From positions 43,292-107,291 of the forward strand of contig JABSPK010000011.1 in NCBI GenBank assembly GCA_013214065.1: a stretch of 64,000 bases of DNA, in the 5' to 3' direction. Position numbers and translations under genes: made by a program. Below, piece after piece: positions 8,978-17,383 of this stretch. Below the pieces are notes generated by a model that saw only the letters and a program-made list of their open reading frames with translations, was not told where the DNA came from and ran no database searches. The first letter of the stretch is position 1. Each line of letters begins with the position of its first letter. Source of the stretch: Flavobacteriaceae bacterium. GTDB taxonomy: Bacteria; Bacteroidota; Bacteroidia; Flavobacteriales; Flavobacteriaceae.

Positions 8978-10987
8978 ATGGACAGCAACGAATTCAAAGC
9001 GGCGATACGACAAGGGATACCCTCGACCCTACCCCCCGCTCCAGCAGCTAGCGAAGGGGGCAACCCCGCTCCAAAGCGAAAAGCCATCTTATCCGATGAA
9101 GAAAAAAAACTGGCGGTACGCAATGCGCTGCGCTATTTTCCTGAAGCCTGGCATGGCGAATTGGCCCCTGAATTCGCGCAAGAACTGAACGAGTTGGGTC
9201 GCATCTACATGCATCGATTCAAACCGCGATATGCCATGTACGCCCGGCCCATATCGGACTACCCGGCCCGAAGCCAACAGGCGGCGGCGATCATGTTGAT
9301 GATTCAAAACAATTTGGATCCGGCCGTGGCCCAGCATCCGAACGAGCTAATTACCTATGGGGGCAATGGAGCGGTTTTCCAGAACTGGGCGCAATACCTA
9401 CTGACCATGAAATATTTGGCCGAAATGACCGACACCCAGACCCTGCATGTCTATTCCGGACATCCTATGGGACTCTTCCCGTCTTCCGAAAACGCACCAA
9501 GGGTGGTCGTGACCAATGGCATGATGATCCCGAACCACTCCCGACCCGACGACTGGGAACGCTACAATGCGTTAGGGGTGACCCAATACGGACAGATGAC
9601 GGCCGGTTCCTATATGTACATCGGCCCCCAAGGCATCGTACACGGAACGACCATTACCGTAATGAACGCTTTCCGAAAAGTTTTAAAGACCGGGGAAACC
9701 CCCCAAGGCAAAATTTTCTTGACTGCCGGTCTTGGCGGCATGAGCGGGGCCCAGCCCAAAGCTGGTACGATTGCCAAATGCATTACGATCTGTGCTGAAG
9801 TCAACCCAAATGCGGCCAAAAAACGCCATGAACAAGGATGGGTCGATGAATTGATTACCGACATCGACACCTTGGTCGAGAGAACCCGATCGGCGGTTGC
9901 GAACAAGGAAGTGGTTTCCTTGGCGTATATCGGCAACGTCATCGAAGTCTGGGAAGCCTTGTATGAAGGGGGCATCTACGTGCATCTCGGTTCAGACCAA
10001 ACCTCGTTGCATAACCCTTGGGCCGGGGGGTACTATCCTGCAGGTTTGACCTATGCCGAAGCCAACACCTTAATGGTCGAGGATCCCGATCGTTTTAAGG
10101 AAGCGGTACAACACTCCTTACGCCGTCAGGTTGCCATCATCAACAAACATGTGGCCAAAGGCACCTACTTTTTTGATTACGGCAATGCGTTTCTTTTGGA
10201 AGCGTCACGGGCCGGGGCTGAGATCATGGCAGAAAACGGAGCGGACTTCAGGTATCCTTCGTATGTACAGGATATTTTAGGGCCCATGTGCTTCGATTAT
10301 GGTTTCGGGCCGTTTCGCTGGGTCTGCACCTCGGGCAAGCCTGAAGACCTCAGGAAGACCGATCAGATCGCCCTGAAAACTATGGAAGCGATCAAAAAAG
10401 GAGCTCCCGCAGAGATTGAACAGCAGATGCAAGACAACATCACCTGGATCGAAGATGCCGAGCAAAACAAATTGGTGGTCGGTTCACAAGCCCGTATCCT
10501 TTATGCCGATGCCGAAGGTCGGTGCAAGATCGCCTTGGCCTTCAATAAGGCCGTTGCAAGTGGTACAATCAGTGCCCCGATCGTGTTGGGGCGGGACCAT
10601 CATGATGTCAGCGGAACCGATTCCCCTTACCGCGAAACCAGCAACATCTACGATGGTAGTCGGTTCACGGCCGATATGGCCATCCAGAATGTTATCGGCG
10701 ACAGTTTCAGGGGAGCGACCTGGGTATCGATCCACAACGGAGGTGGCGTGGGCTGGGGCGAGGTCATCAATGGCGGGTTCGGTATGGTTTTGGACGGTTC
10801 CAAAGCCGCCGAAGACAAACTCCGCAACATGTTGTTTTTCGATGTGAACAACGGTATTGCCCGACGTAGTTGGGCCAGAAACAGCGAGGCGCGCTTTGCG
10901 ATAGCCCGCGAAATGGGCCGAACACCACAACTTCAGGTCACTTTACCACATTTAGTGGATGATGCCGTTTTGGATATGCTATTTTAG
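8978..10987 (+). CDS. hutU: Urocanate hydratase (long form)
   Basis: Urocanase adds water to urocanate using tightly bound NAD+ as an electrophile, giving imidazolonepropionate. At 669 residues this is the long form, closer in length to animal urocanases than to the roughly 555-residue form of many proteobacteria. The glycine-rich segment LTAGLGGMSGAQPKAG (near residues 247-262) is diagnostic. The ATG at 8978 is one base after the hutI stop. The much longer open frame upstream lies inside hutI and is not used. Confidence 0.94.
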   Translation: MDSNEFKAAIRQGIPSTLPPAPAASEGGNPAPKRKAILSDEEKKLAVRNALRYFPEAWHGELAPEFAQELNELGRIYMHRFKPRYAMYARPISDYPARSQQAAAIMLMIQNNLDPAVAQHPNELITYGGNGAVFQNWAQYLLTMKYLAEMTDTQTLHVYSGHPMGLFPSSENAPRVVVTNGMMIPNHSRPDDWERYNALGVTQYGQMTAGSYMYIGPQGIVHGTTITVMNAFRKVLKTGETPQGKIFLTAGLGGMSGAQPKAGTIAKCITICAEVNPNAAKKRHEQGWVDELITDIDTLVERTRSAVANKEVVSLAYIGNVIEVWEALYEGGIYVHLGSDQTSLHNPWAGGYYPAGLTYAEANTLMVEDPDRFKEAVQHSLRRQVAIINKHVAKGTYFFDYGNAFLLEASRAGAEIMAENGADFRYPSYVQDILGPMCFDYGFGPFRWVCTSGKPEDLRKTDQIALKTMEAIKKGAPAEIEQQMQDNITWIEDAEQNKLVVGSQARILYADAEGRCKIALAFNKAVASGTISAPIVLGRDHHDVSGTDSPYRETSNIYDGSRFTADMAIQNVIGDSFRGATWVSIHNGGGVGWGEVINGGFGMVLDGSKAAEDKLRNMLFFDVNNGIARRSWARNSEARFAIAREMGRTPQLQVTLPHLVDDAVLDMLF

Positions 10988-10991
10988 TCGC

Positions 10992-11945
10992 ATGCCAAGT
11001 TATCGATCCCCCGCTAAGAAACATTGGTCAGGCCGACAATCGGATGCGCAGTTGTACCTGCACGAGAAAGTCGAAACCCTGGCTGTAGACGAATTAAGAC
11101 CTGCGACCCGTCAATTCGGGCTGTTGGGATATGCCTGCGATGAAGGCGTCCATTTGAACCAAGGGCGTATCGGGGCGAACGAAGGTCCGGAGGCCATCCG
11201 GCGAATGTTGGGTAAAATGCCCAACCACATGAATGAAAACCAGCGTTTGATCGATTTGGGTTCGGTGGTATGCGACGACCATGATTTGGACGGCACCCAA
11301 GAACTCCTTGCCGAAAAAGTAGCCCTGATCCTTGAAAACAACACCTTCCCCATCCTTGTAGGCGGAGGGCATGATATGGCTTATGGTCATTACAACGGTA
11401 TCAAGAACTATTTACTTGCCAAAAAAAAGCGGCCCTCCATCGGTATTATCAATTTCGACGCCCACTTCGATTTGCGTAATGATAAAGACGGTCCGACCTC
11501 GGGCACACCTTTCTTTCAGATCGCCAACGAAAACGAACCTTTTGAATACCTATGCCTTGGTATCCGTAAAGATGCGAATGACCCAGACCTTTTTGAAATC
11601 GCCCACGACCTGAACGTGACCTATGTGCTAAAAAACACCTTTCGGATCGAATTCGTCAAAGAGATCAACACCTGGATCCGGGCTTTTATGGACAAGGTCG
11701 ACCATGTGTACGTAACCATCGATCTTGACGGTTTCGCTTCGGCCTATGCCCCTGGGGTCAGTGCCCCCTCACCTATGGGATTCTCGCCCGATGTGGTCCT
11801 TGAAAGTTTGGAAACGATAACCGCTTCCGGAAAATTGATCAGCCTCGATATCGCCGAGATGAATCCGAAGTTTGATGTAGATGGTATGACGGCCCGGCTT
11901 GCCGCCTCACTGATCCACCATATCGTGCATGCCGAATTCCCCTAA
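10992..11945 (+). CDS. hutG: Formimidoylglutamase (arginase family)
   Basis: This enzyme hydrolyses N-formimidoyl-L-glutamate to glutamate and formamide, ending the four-step Hut pathway. The 317-residue protein has the di-manganese ligand motifs of the arginase/agmatinase family: GGGHDMAYGH, NFDAHFDLR and TIDLDGFASAYAPG. Its position 4 bases after hutU supports formimidoylglutamase over agmatinase. Because HutG is present, the pathway here releases formamide directly and needs no separate deiminase. Confidence 0.92.
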   Translation: MPSYRSPAKKHWSGRQSDAQLYLHEKVETLAVDELRPATRQFGLLGYACDEGVHLNQGRIGANEGPEAIRRMLGKMPNHMNENQRLIDLGSVVCDDHDLDGTQELLAEKVALILENNTFPILVGGGHDMAYGHYNGIKNYLLAKKKRPSIGIINFDAHFDLRNDKDGPTSGTPFFQIANENEPFEYLCLGIRKDANDPDLFEIAHDLNVTYVLKNTFRIEFVKEINTWIRAFMDKVDHVYVTIDLDGFASAYAPGVSAPSPMGFSPDVVLESLETITASGKLISLDIAEMNPKFDVDGMTARLAASLIHHIVHAEFP

Positions 11946-12040
11946 CAAAAAAAGCCTCCCATAAGGAAAGCCTTTCATTGGTATCCATCTTTGGATGGGA
12001 CAACCGGATCTCAACCCTTCGGATTGAAATCCAACACAAC
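11946..12040 (-). ncRNA. Candidate minus-strand small RNA of about 95 nt
   Basis: No gene fits the 470 bases between hutG and susC. On the minus strand a full promoter (12045-12074) is followed by three successive hairpins. The first pairs GGATTTCAATCC with GGGTTGAGATCC (10 of 12 pairs, loop GAA). The second is CCATC-CAAA-GATGG. The third is GCTTTCC-TTAT-GGGAGGC running into T7, a factor-independent terminator. The third stem needs G-U pairs that exist only in the minus-strand transcript, which fixes the direction. It lacks the SRP RNA core. I do not recognise the family. Confidence 0.6.
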
Positions 12041-12044
12041 GCCA

Positions 12045-12074
12045 CAAAGATATAGCTTATTCGCGAAACGCAAA
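12045..12074 (-). promoter_or_regulatory. Perfect Bacteroidota promoter facing the candidate small RNA
   Basis: Read on the minus strand, TTTG (12074-12071), 18 bases, then TATCTTTG (12052-12045) match both consensus elements exactly. No coding sequence on that strand follows within a useful distance. The structured, terminator-ended segment 11946-12040 is the only plausible product. Confidence 0.6.
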
Positions 12075-12181
12075 CTTTTTGGCCAAATTCGATGTCCTTA
12101 ACGAGCGACCACGACCCTTCCCGAATTGCAAATGACCCTTGTTCGCACAGGTATGGACCCATTTCTACGAAAAATTTACGC

Positions 12182-12206
12182 AAACGTTTTCGAAAAACAT
12201 TTCGAA
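12182..12206. promoter_or_regulatory. LacI-type palindromes upstream of susC
   Basis: Three overlapping or adjacent palindromes with a central CG occur: AAACGTTT (12182-12189), TTTTCGAAAA (12187-12196) and TTCGAA (12201-12206). A central CG in an A/T-flanked palindrome is the usual operator form for LacI-family proteins. The same TTTTCGAAAA core recurs before xylB. The LacI gene at 30678 is the natural candidate to bind here. The rest of 12207-12415 shows no clear promoter match. Confidence 0.55.
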
Positions 12207-12415
12207 CAGCAGGAAAATAATTTCAACTTATTGTTTTTCAAATATTTATAGGATTATTTCCATGCAGCGAACTACGCCCGGCAAGGTGAGTCCAAGATGA
12301 GCTTCCGTTGTTAAAAAATTCAAAATCCCATCTTTTCAAAAATACCTTTAGCTCCATGGCAGCGGGATTAACTGACCCCTGTCCAACTGAATAATTAACG
12401 ACTAAACTTTTAACT

Positions 12416-15400
12416 ATGACAAGCAACTTGATCAGAAGTATCGCTGTGCTTTTCTTTGTGTTGTACAGCACCGTATCGAGTGCACAGACCATCACGGGAA
12501 ATGTCGCTGACAATACCGGCCCTTTGGCTGGTGCGACCGTCTTTGAGAAGGGAACTTCCAACGGCACACAGACCGATTTTGACGGCAATTTTTCCATTGA
12601 CGTTTCCAATCCGAATGCCATTTTAGTGGTCAGCTATATCGGTTTTGCCTCTCAAGAAGTCGAAGCGAACGGTCAAAGCCCGCTTCGGGTAATCTTGGTC
12701 GAAGATGCCCAGGCATTGGAGGAAATCGTGGTCATTGGATATGGCCAGACCCAAAACAAACGAACGGTATCACAAGCCATAAACACCGTGTCTTCAGAAC
12801 GTATAGCCTCCCTTCCAGTGGCGCGACCTGAAGCCGCATTGCAAGGTACCGCTCCCGGAATCGTGGTGATGCAGAATTCAGGTGCCCCTGGGGCGCCGTT
12901 GACTATTAGGCTTCGGGGTACGGCAACCCCGGGCAATTCACAACCTTTGTTTCTGGTGGATGGAATCCAAGTACCCAACATCGATTTCGTGAATCCCTAT
13001 GACATCCAATCGATCTCAACCCTAAAAGATGCGGCCGCTTCGGCGATATACGGAGCCCGTGCCGCGAATGGCGTGCTCTTGGTGGAAACCAAAAAAGGCC
13101 ATCGCAATACGGATAAGATATCGATATCCATCGATGGATACACCGGCTTTCAAGATCGGGTCAATACACCGAACTTGATGAACACCGCACAGTACGTCGA
13201 GTACTACAACCAATATCAGACCCGTGTCGGTGGCAATACCATTGCCGCATCCGACATCCCAAACTTACCGAACACCGATTGGTATGACGTGCTGTACGAT
13301 TCCAGTGCCCCGAAAAGCCTGTTGAGCGTCTCCCTGGCTGGTGGGGGTGAAAAATCGAACTTCTCCGTTTCGGGCAGTCTTTTCGATCAACAAGGATTGA
13401 TCGGCGGGGATGCTGGAAAATCAGGATTTGATCGCAAAACCTTGAACTTGAATTTCAGTACGGAGGTGGTTAAAAACGTCAATCTGAATATCGGTGCCAA
13501 TCTCATCCGAAATACCAGGCAACGGTTGCCCGGTGAGAACGACGATACGGTTAGCGCCGGAAACCCGTTCAACCAATTGGCGTCATTACTCCCGTTGTTC
13601 CCGGTTTTCGATGAAGCGGGAAATCCATTTGACGTTAGTGCCCAAAACGGCCCTTCGGAAGTCAACGGCATCTCCATCCCGAAAATCAACGGCCCATTCA
13701 ATCCGATCATTCCGATCGAGTTTTCAACGATTGAAGATGTCGCCGATTTGAAACTTTTCAACATCGGAGCTTCTTGGGACATCCAAAGTGATTTGACCTT
13801 CAACCTCGGTACCAGCTATTATGAAAATCGTACCCGAACCAAAAGTTTTCAAGAAGCGTATGATTTCAGGGGAGGCAGCGTACCCAATGGTTTGGCATCC
13901 TTAGGGACCGGAACCAACCAACTCGATGAGACCTTGGCCAACAGCAGATGGTCACAGATCGATGCCACTTTGAATTACGGTTTTGACGCGCTACCTGAAG
14001 ACCACAATCTAGAAGTGATCGTCGGTACTTCATTTTATGAGCGAAAGTTCGAAACCTCATCGCGACAAGCCCAGGGCCTATTGGTGAACAATTTCGGGGA
14101 TGCGAATTTCGCGCAAGTCGGAGATCAGACCAATATCATCACTCCTTTTCCCGATTTCAGCAATACCGAACGATTGATGGCATACTTTGGTAGGGCCTTG
14201 TACAACTACAAGGAGAAATACCTGTTCTCGGCATCGCTCAGAGCGGATGCCTCCAGCAAATTCGGACCGGGTAACAGAACCGGATACTTCCCGTCGTTCT
14301 CAGGAGGTTGGGTGCTATCAGAAGAAGATTGGTTCGGTGACTCCCCGTTTGACCTATTCAAAGTGCGGGCCAGTTGGGGTATCAGTGGTGCCGATAACAT
14401 TGCCGACGATCAATATCGAGCGACCTTCTCCGCAAATTCGGGGAGCATCATCAACAACCAGTTCATCGTGGGTCTCAATCAAAATGTATTGCCCAATCAA
14501 GATATCAAATGGGAAGAGACCACCCAGGCGAACATTGGGTTGGATGCCAATTTATTCGATAATACCTTGGGCATCACCCTCGATTATTACACCAATACGA
14601 CCAACGACATCCTCTTGAATGTCGGAGGCTCGACGGCTATCGGAATCCCTTTGGCCGCCCAGAATGTCGGTGAAGTCAAGAACAGTGGTTTCGAAGCCTT
14701 GGTTTCCTATCGCAAGCGCTATGCCAATGGGTTCCGATGGAATGCGGATTTCAACATTGCCTTCAATGACAATGAAGTAAAGGATCTAGGTGGATTAAGC
14801 GCCTTGACCTCGGGAAACACCTTGGTCTTCGCCAGCCCGATTTCAGCGACATTCGAAGGGGAGTCGATTGGGGGCTTCTTTGGCTTCAAATCAACAGGCA
14901 CCGATGCTGACGGTGAATTGATCTTTGAAGATCTAAACGGCGATGGTTCGATTACTACCGACGACCGACAGATCATTGGTAACCCGCTACCCGATTTCAC
15001 ATACGGATTCAATCTTGGGGCCAATTTCAAAGGGTTCGATTTCAGCACCTTCTTCTATGGCTCACAAGGCAATGATATCTACGATGCCACTGTTAGGAAC
15101 GATTTCGCCTTTTCGAATAGACCGGCCTCTTATTTGGACAACGGGGTCATCAACGTGCTCGGAAACGTGAATGAAAGCAGCACCCTGGGTGAGGTATCGA
15201 GTTTTTATGTCAAAGACGGTTCCTTTTTGAAAATGCGCACCATCACCGTGGGCTATAGCCTACCCGAAAAGGTATTGCAACAAATCGGCCTACAACGGGC
15301 TCGCTTCTACCTGACCGGTGAAAATTTGTTGGTCTTTACCGACTACGACGGCGCCGATCCTGAAATAGGGCAGCAAAACGCCGCGAACACCTTGGACATC

Positions 15401-15466
15401 GGAATCGACCGAGGATTCTACCCCGCTCCAAAAAGCGTGTTGTTAGGATTTAACCTTCAATTTTAA
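12416..15466 (+). CDS. SusC/RagA-type TonB-linked outer membrane transporter
   Basis: The protein has 1016 residues: a signal peptide (about 1-24, ending SSAQ), a carboxypeptidase-regulatory-like beta domain (about 26-100, TITGNVAD to VEDAQ), a plug domain beginning EEIVVIGYGQ, and a large C-terminal beta barrel ending in the aromatic pattern LGFNLQF. It imports oligosaccharides across the outer membrane with energy from TonB. It is paired with the susD gene 11 bases downstream and precedes a xylose operon, so xylo-oligosaccharide is the inferred cargo. Confidence 0.93.
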   Translation: MTSNLIRSIAVLFFVLYSTVSSAQTITGNVADNTGPLAGATVFEKGTSNGTQTDFDGNFSIDVSNPNAILVVSYIGFASQEVEANGQSPLRVILVEDAQALEEIVVIGYGQTQNKRTVSQAINTVSSERIASLPVARPEAALQGTAPGIVVMQNSGAPGAPLTIRLRGTATPGNSQPLFLVDGIQVPNIDFVNPYDIQSISTLKDAAASAIYGARAANGVLLVETKKGHRNTDKISISIDGYTGFQDRVNTPNLMNTAQYVEYYNQYQTRVGGNTIAASDIPNLPNTDWYDVLYDSSAPKSLLSVSLAGGGEKSNFSVSGSLFDQQGLIGGDAGKSGFDRKTLNLNFSTEVVKNVNLNIGANLIRNTRQRLPGENDDTVSAGNPFNQLASLLPLFPVFDEAGNPFDVSAQNGPSEVNGISIPKINGPFNPIIPIEFSTIEDVADLKLFNIGASWDIQSDLTFNLGTSYYENRTRTKSFQEAYDFRGGSVPNGLASLGTGTNQLDETLANSRWSQIDATLNYGFDALPEDHNLEVIVGTSFYERKFETSSRQAQGLLVNNFGDANFAQVGDQTNIITPFPDFSNTERLMAYFGRALYNYKEKYLFSASLRADASSKFGPGNRTGYFPSFSGGWVLSEEDWFGDSPFDLFKVRASWGISGADNIADDQYRATFSANSGSIINNQFIVGLNQNVLPNQDIKWEETTQANIGLDANLFDNTLGITLDYYTNTTNDILLNVGGSTAIGIPLAAQNVGEVKNSGFEALVSYRKRYANGFRWNADFNIAFNDNEVKDLGGLSALTSGNTLVFASPISATFEGESIGGFFGFKSTGTDADGELIFEDLNGDGSITTDDRQIIGNPLPDFTYGFNLGANFKGFDFSTFFYGSQGNDIYDATVRNDFAFSNRPASYLDNGVINVLGNVNESSTLGEVSSFYVKDGSFLKMRTITVGYSLPEKVLQQIGLQRARFYLTGENLLVFTDYDGADPEIGQQNAANTLDIGIDRGFYPAPKSVLLGFNLQF

Positions 15467-15477
15467 AAAAACAAGCA

Positions 15478-17073
15478 ATGAAAAATAATAGTTTCATCAC
15501 ATCGATAATATGCAGTGCCGCTTTAAGTCTATTCTTGGTCTCCTGCGAACAAGATGACCTTTTGGATGTTGGATCCGAAACGGTACTGCGTGAAGACGGC
15601 CTGACCGAAGAAGCTGCCGAAGCCTTTATCGCAGCGGCATATGACCCTATGCAGTGGCAAAACCTTGGAGTCAATGAAGGGAATGCAAAACACATCTTTC
15701 CCGTCATGTGGCAAGGCATCCGAGCCGATGATATGGTATCGCAATGGGCGACTTTTTGGCAACCCGGATTGCTTCTCGATGACCTCAACCTGATGCAATC
15801 GAACAATACCAATGTGGCCGCACTTTGGCAAAAGTGGTTTACCGGGGTTTCAAGGGCCAACAACGTCATTCAAAGTTTGGAAACTTCCGAAGCCGGAAAC
15901 AAAGATCTGATCATTGCCGAAGCGAAATTCCTGCGAGCGTTCTATTATTTCGAATTGGTCAGGAGTTTTGGTGGTGTTCCGTTGATCACTCAAAATCCAA
16001 CCGATGTCAGTGAAGTAGAACTTACCGGACGGGCAACAGCAGCCGAAATCTATGCACAGGTCAAACAAGACCTTGGGGAGGCCATTTCGGATTTACCCGC
16101 ACGTGCAGACACCCCAGAGGGTCGGGCCACCGCGGGTGCCGCTAGAACCTTGCTGGCCAAGGTGCATTTGATGCTAGGCGAATACGCCCAGGTTTTGGAA
16201 CAGACCAACGCGGTGATCGCCTCGGGCGAATATGCTTTGGAAACTTCCTTTGCCAATAATTTTACGGTCGACAACGAATATGGTGTGGAATCGATTTTTG
16301 AAATCGGTTACCTATCCGGTGTCAACAACGGCTTTTTCGAAGCGGTAGGGACTGCGGCCGAAGGTTCATCTTCCTACCAAATGTTCGGCTACATCTTCAA
16401 CAACAACGGTGCTTTCGGCAACAGTGTGCCAAGGCCTGAATTGATTGCCCTATATGAAAATGAAGACAGCCGAAAAGATGCCACCTTCATCACGCCTGAA
16501 TCCATTCTTGAAAACGGTCCGCAAAGCTGTGGTTGTTTGGTATTCAATCCTGACGGTACGGTCGTGTTCGGTGATGACGGCAATGAAAGTCAATGGATCG
16601 GCACGGACATTTACAACTTCTTTTGGCTGGTCAATGACAACTCATGGGTCTCTCGGGCCAGCATGCGTAAATACAATATCGGTCAAAACGTGAACATTCC
16701 GACCATTAGCCAAGATGACCTCAACGAAAAGGTCTTCCGCTATGCCGAAGTATTGCTAATGCATTCCGAAGCCAGTCTTTTTGCCTCAGGAGCTACCGCC
16801 ATGACCGGTCAAGGGGCATTCGACATGGTTCGCAACAGGGCGTATAACGGGGCCGCACCTGCAGTAACGCTTACTTTGGAAAGTTTGAAACTTGAACGAA
16901 GAAAGGAATTGGCTACCGAAGGCTGGAACCGTTTCTCGGACTTAATCCGTTGGAATGACGCGGCCACGGCTTTGGCCTTTAAGAATTTTACCCCCGGCAG
17001 GGATGAGCTTTTACCGATTCCACTATCTGAAATTGAAGCCAACCCCCTGCTAGAACAAAATCCAGGGTACTAA
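15478..17073 (+). CDS. SusD/RagB-type surface glycan-binding lipoprotein
   Basis: The 531-residue lipoprotein (lipobox LVSC, Cys at about residue 23) has the SusD fold, with helical TPR-like repeats and the C-terminal RWNDA and PGRDELLPIP signature common to RagB/SusD proteins. SusD caps the SusC barrel and captures oligosaccharides at the cell surface. It ends the susC-susD transcript, as a strong terminator follows at 17128-17154. Confidence 0.93.
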   Translation: MKNNSFITSIICSAALSLFLVSCEQDDLLDVGSETVLREDGLTEEAAEAFIAAAYDPMQWQNLGVNEGNAKHIFPVMWQGIRADDMVSQWATFWQPGLLLDDLNLMQSNNTNVAALWQKWFTGVSRANNVIQSLETSEAGNKDLIIAEAKFLRAFYYFELVRSFGGVPLITQNPTDVSEVELTGRATAAEIYAQVKQDLGEAISDLPARADTPEGRATAGAARTLLAKVHLMLGEYAQVLEQTNAVIASGEYALETSFANNFTVDNEYGVESIFEIGYLSGVNNGFFEAVGTAAEGSSSYQMFGYIFNNNGAFGNSVPRPELIALYENEDSRKDATFITPESILENGPQSCGCLVFNPDGTVVFGDDGNESQWIGTDIYNFFWLVNDNSWVSRASMRKYNIGQNVNIPTISQDDLNEKVFRYAEVLLMHSEASLFASGATAMTGQGAFDMVRNRAYNGAAPAVTLTLESLKLERRKELATEGWNRFSDLIRWNDAATALAFKNFTPGRDELLPIPLSEIEANPLLEQNPGY

Positions 17074-17127
17074 ATCCGTTACCCCATTTTTTGGATTAGT
17101 TGATTAAGTTTGAGTTTTTCGGTAAAA

Positions 17128-17154
17128 GGGGTGCCCTTCGCACCCCTTTTTTTT
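17128..17154 (+). terminator. Factor-independent terminator after susD
   Basis: A seven-base-pair stem, GGGGTGC with GCACCCC and loop CCTTC, is followed by eight T residues. It separates susC-susD from the xylB operon, so the two units need separate promoters. Confidence 0.9.
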
Positions 17155-17181
17155 CCGTTTTCTTTTTGGTTTGGAAAGTGC

Positions 17182-17223
17182 TTTCGAAAATTTTACGAAA
17201 AGCTTTTCGAAAACTTTTCGTAA
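17182..17223. promoter_or_regulatory. Nested LacI-type operator palindromes before xylB
   Basis: TTTCGAAA (17182-17189) is followed by a nested dyad. The arms TTACGAAAAG (17193-17202) and CTTTTCGTAA (17214-17223) are perfect inverted repeats, and the sequence between them contains the palindrome TTTTCGAAAA (17204-17213). This decamer also occurs before susC. The spacing of about one and two helical turns suggests cooperative binding by a LacI-family dimer or tetramer. Confidence 0.6.
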
Positions 17224-17383
17224 TCTTAGTTTTAAGATTCAAATTATTGATTAACAAAAACTTATACAAAAATAGGATTGAATTTATAATGGCCGCTTCT
17301 CAAGGAATTCCACGAATTCCAATGCTTGATTTCCTGCGAATGCCGGCTTAGCCCCTATATTTGGTAAAGACCTGATCCCAATA
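17224..17383 (+). promoter_or_regulatory. xylB upstream region with -7 element and second dyad
   Basis: This noncoding leader region contains GGAATTC-CAC-GAATTCC (17304-17320), a perfect inverted repeat of seven-base arms unlike the LacI-type sites. It also contains a perfect -7 element TATATTTG (17356-17363) 20 bases before the xylB ATG. No TTTG element is found at the proper distance upstream, so an activator at the dyad may be needed. I do not accept the 83-codon open frame at 17100-17351, as it runs through the terminator. Confidence 0.45.

Noticed and set aside
11839..12183. 114-codon minus-strand open frame over the hutG end and the small RNA region
   Set aside because: It has no recognisable protein features, overlaps hutG and passes through the hairpins and terminator. 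The RNA interpretation explains the signals better.
17100..17351. 83-codon open frame between susD and xylB
   Set aside because: It runs through the strong terminator and the operator palindromes, has no recognisable protein pattern, and is mostly basic and hydrophobic by composition.
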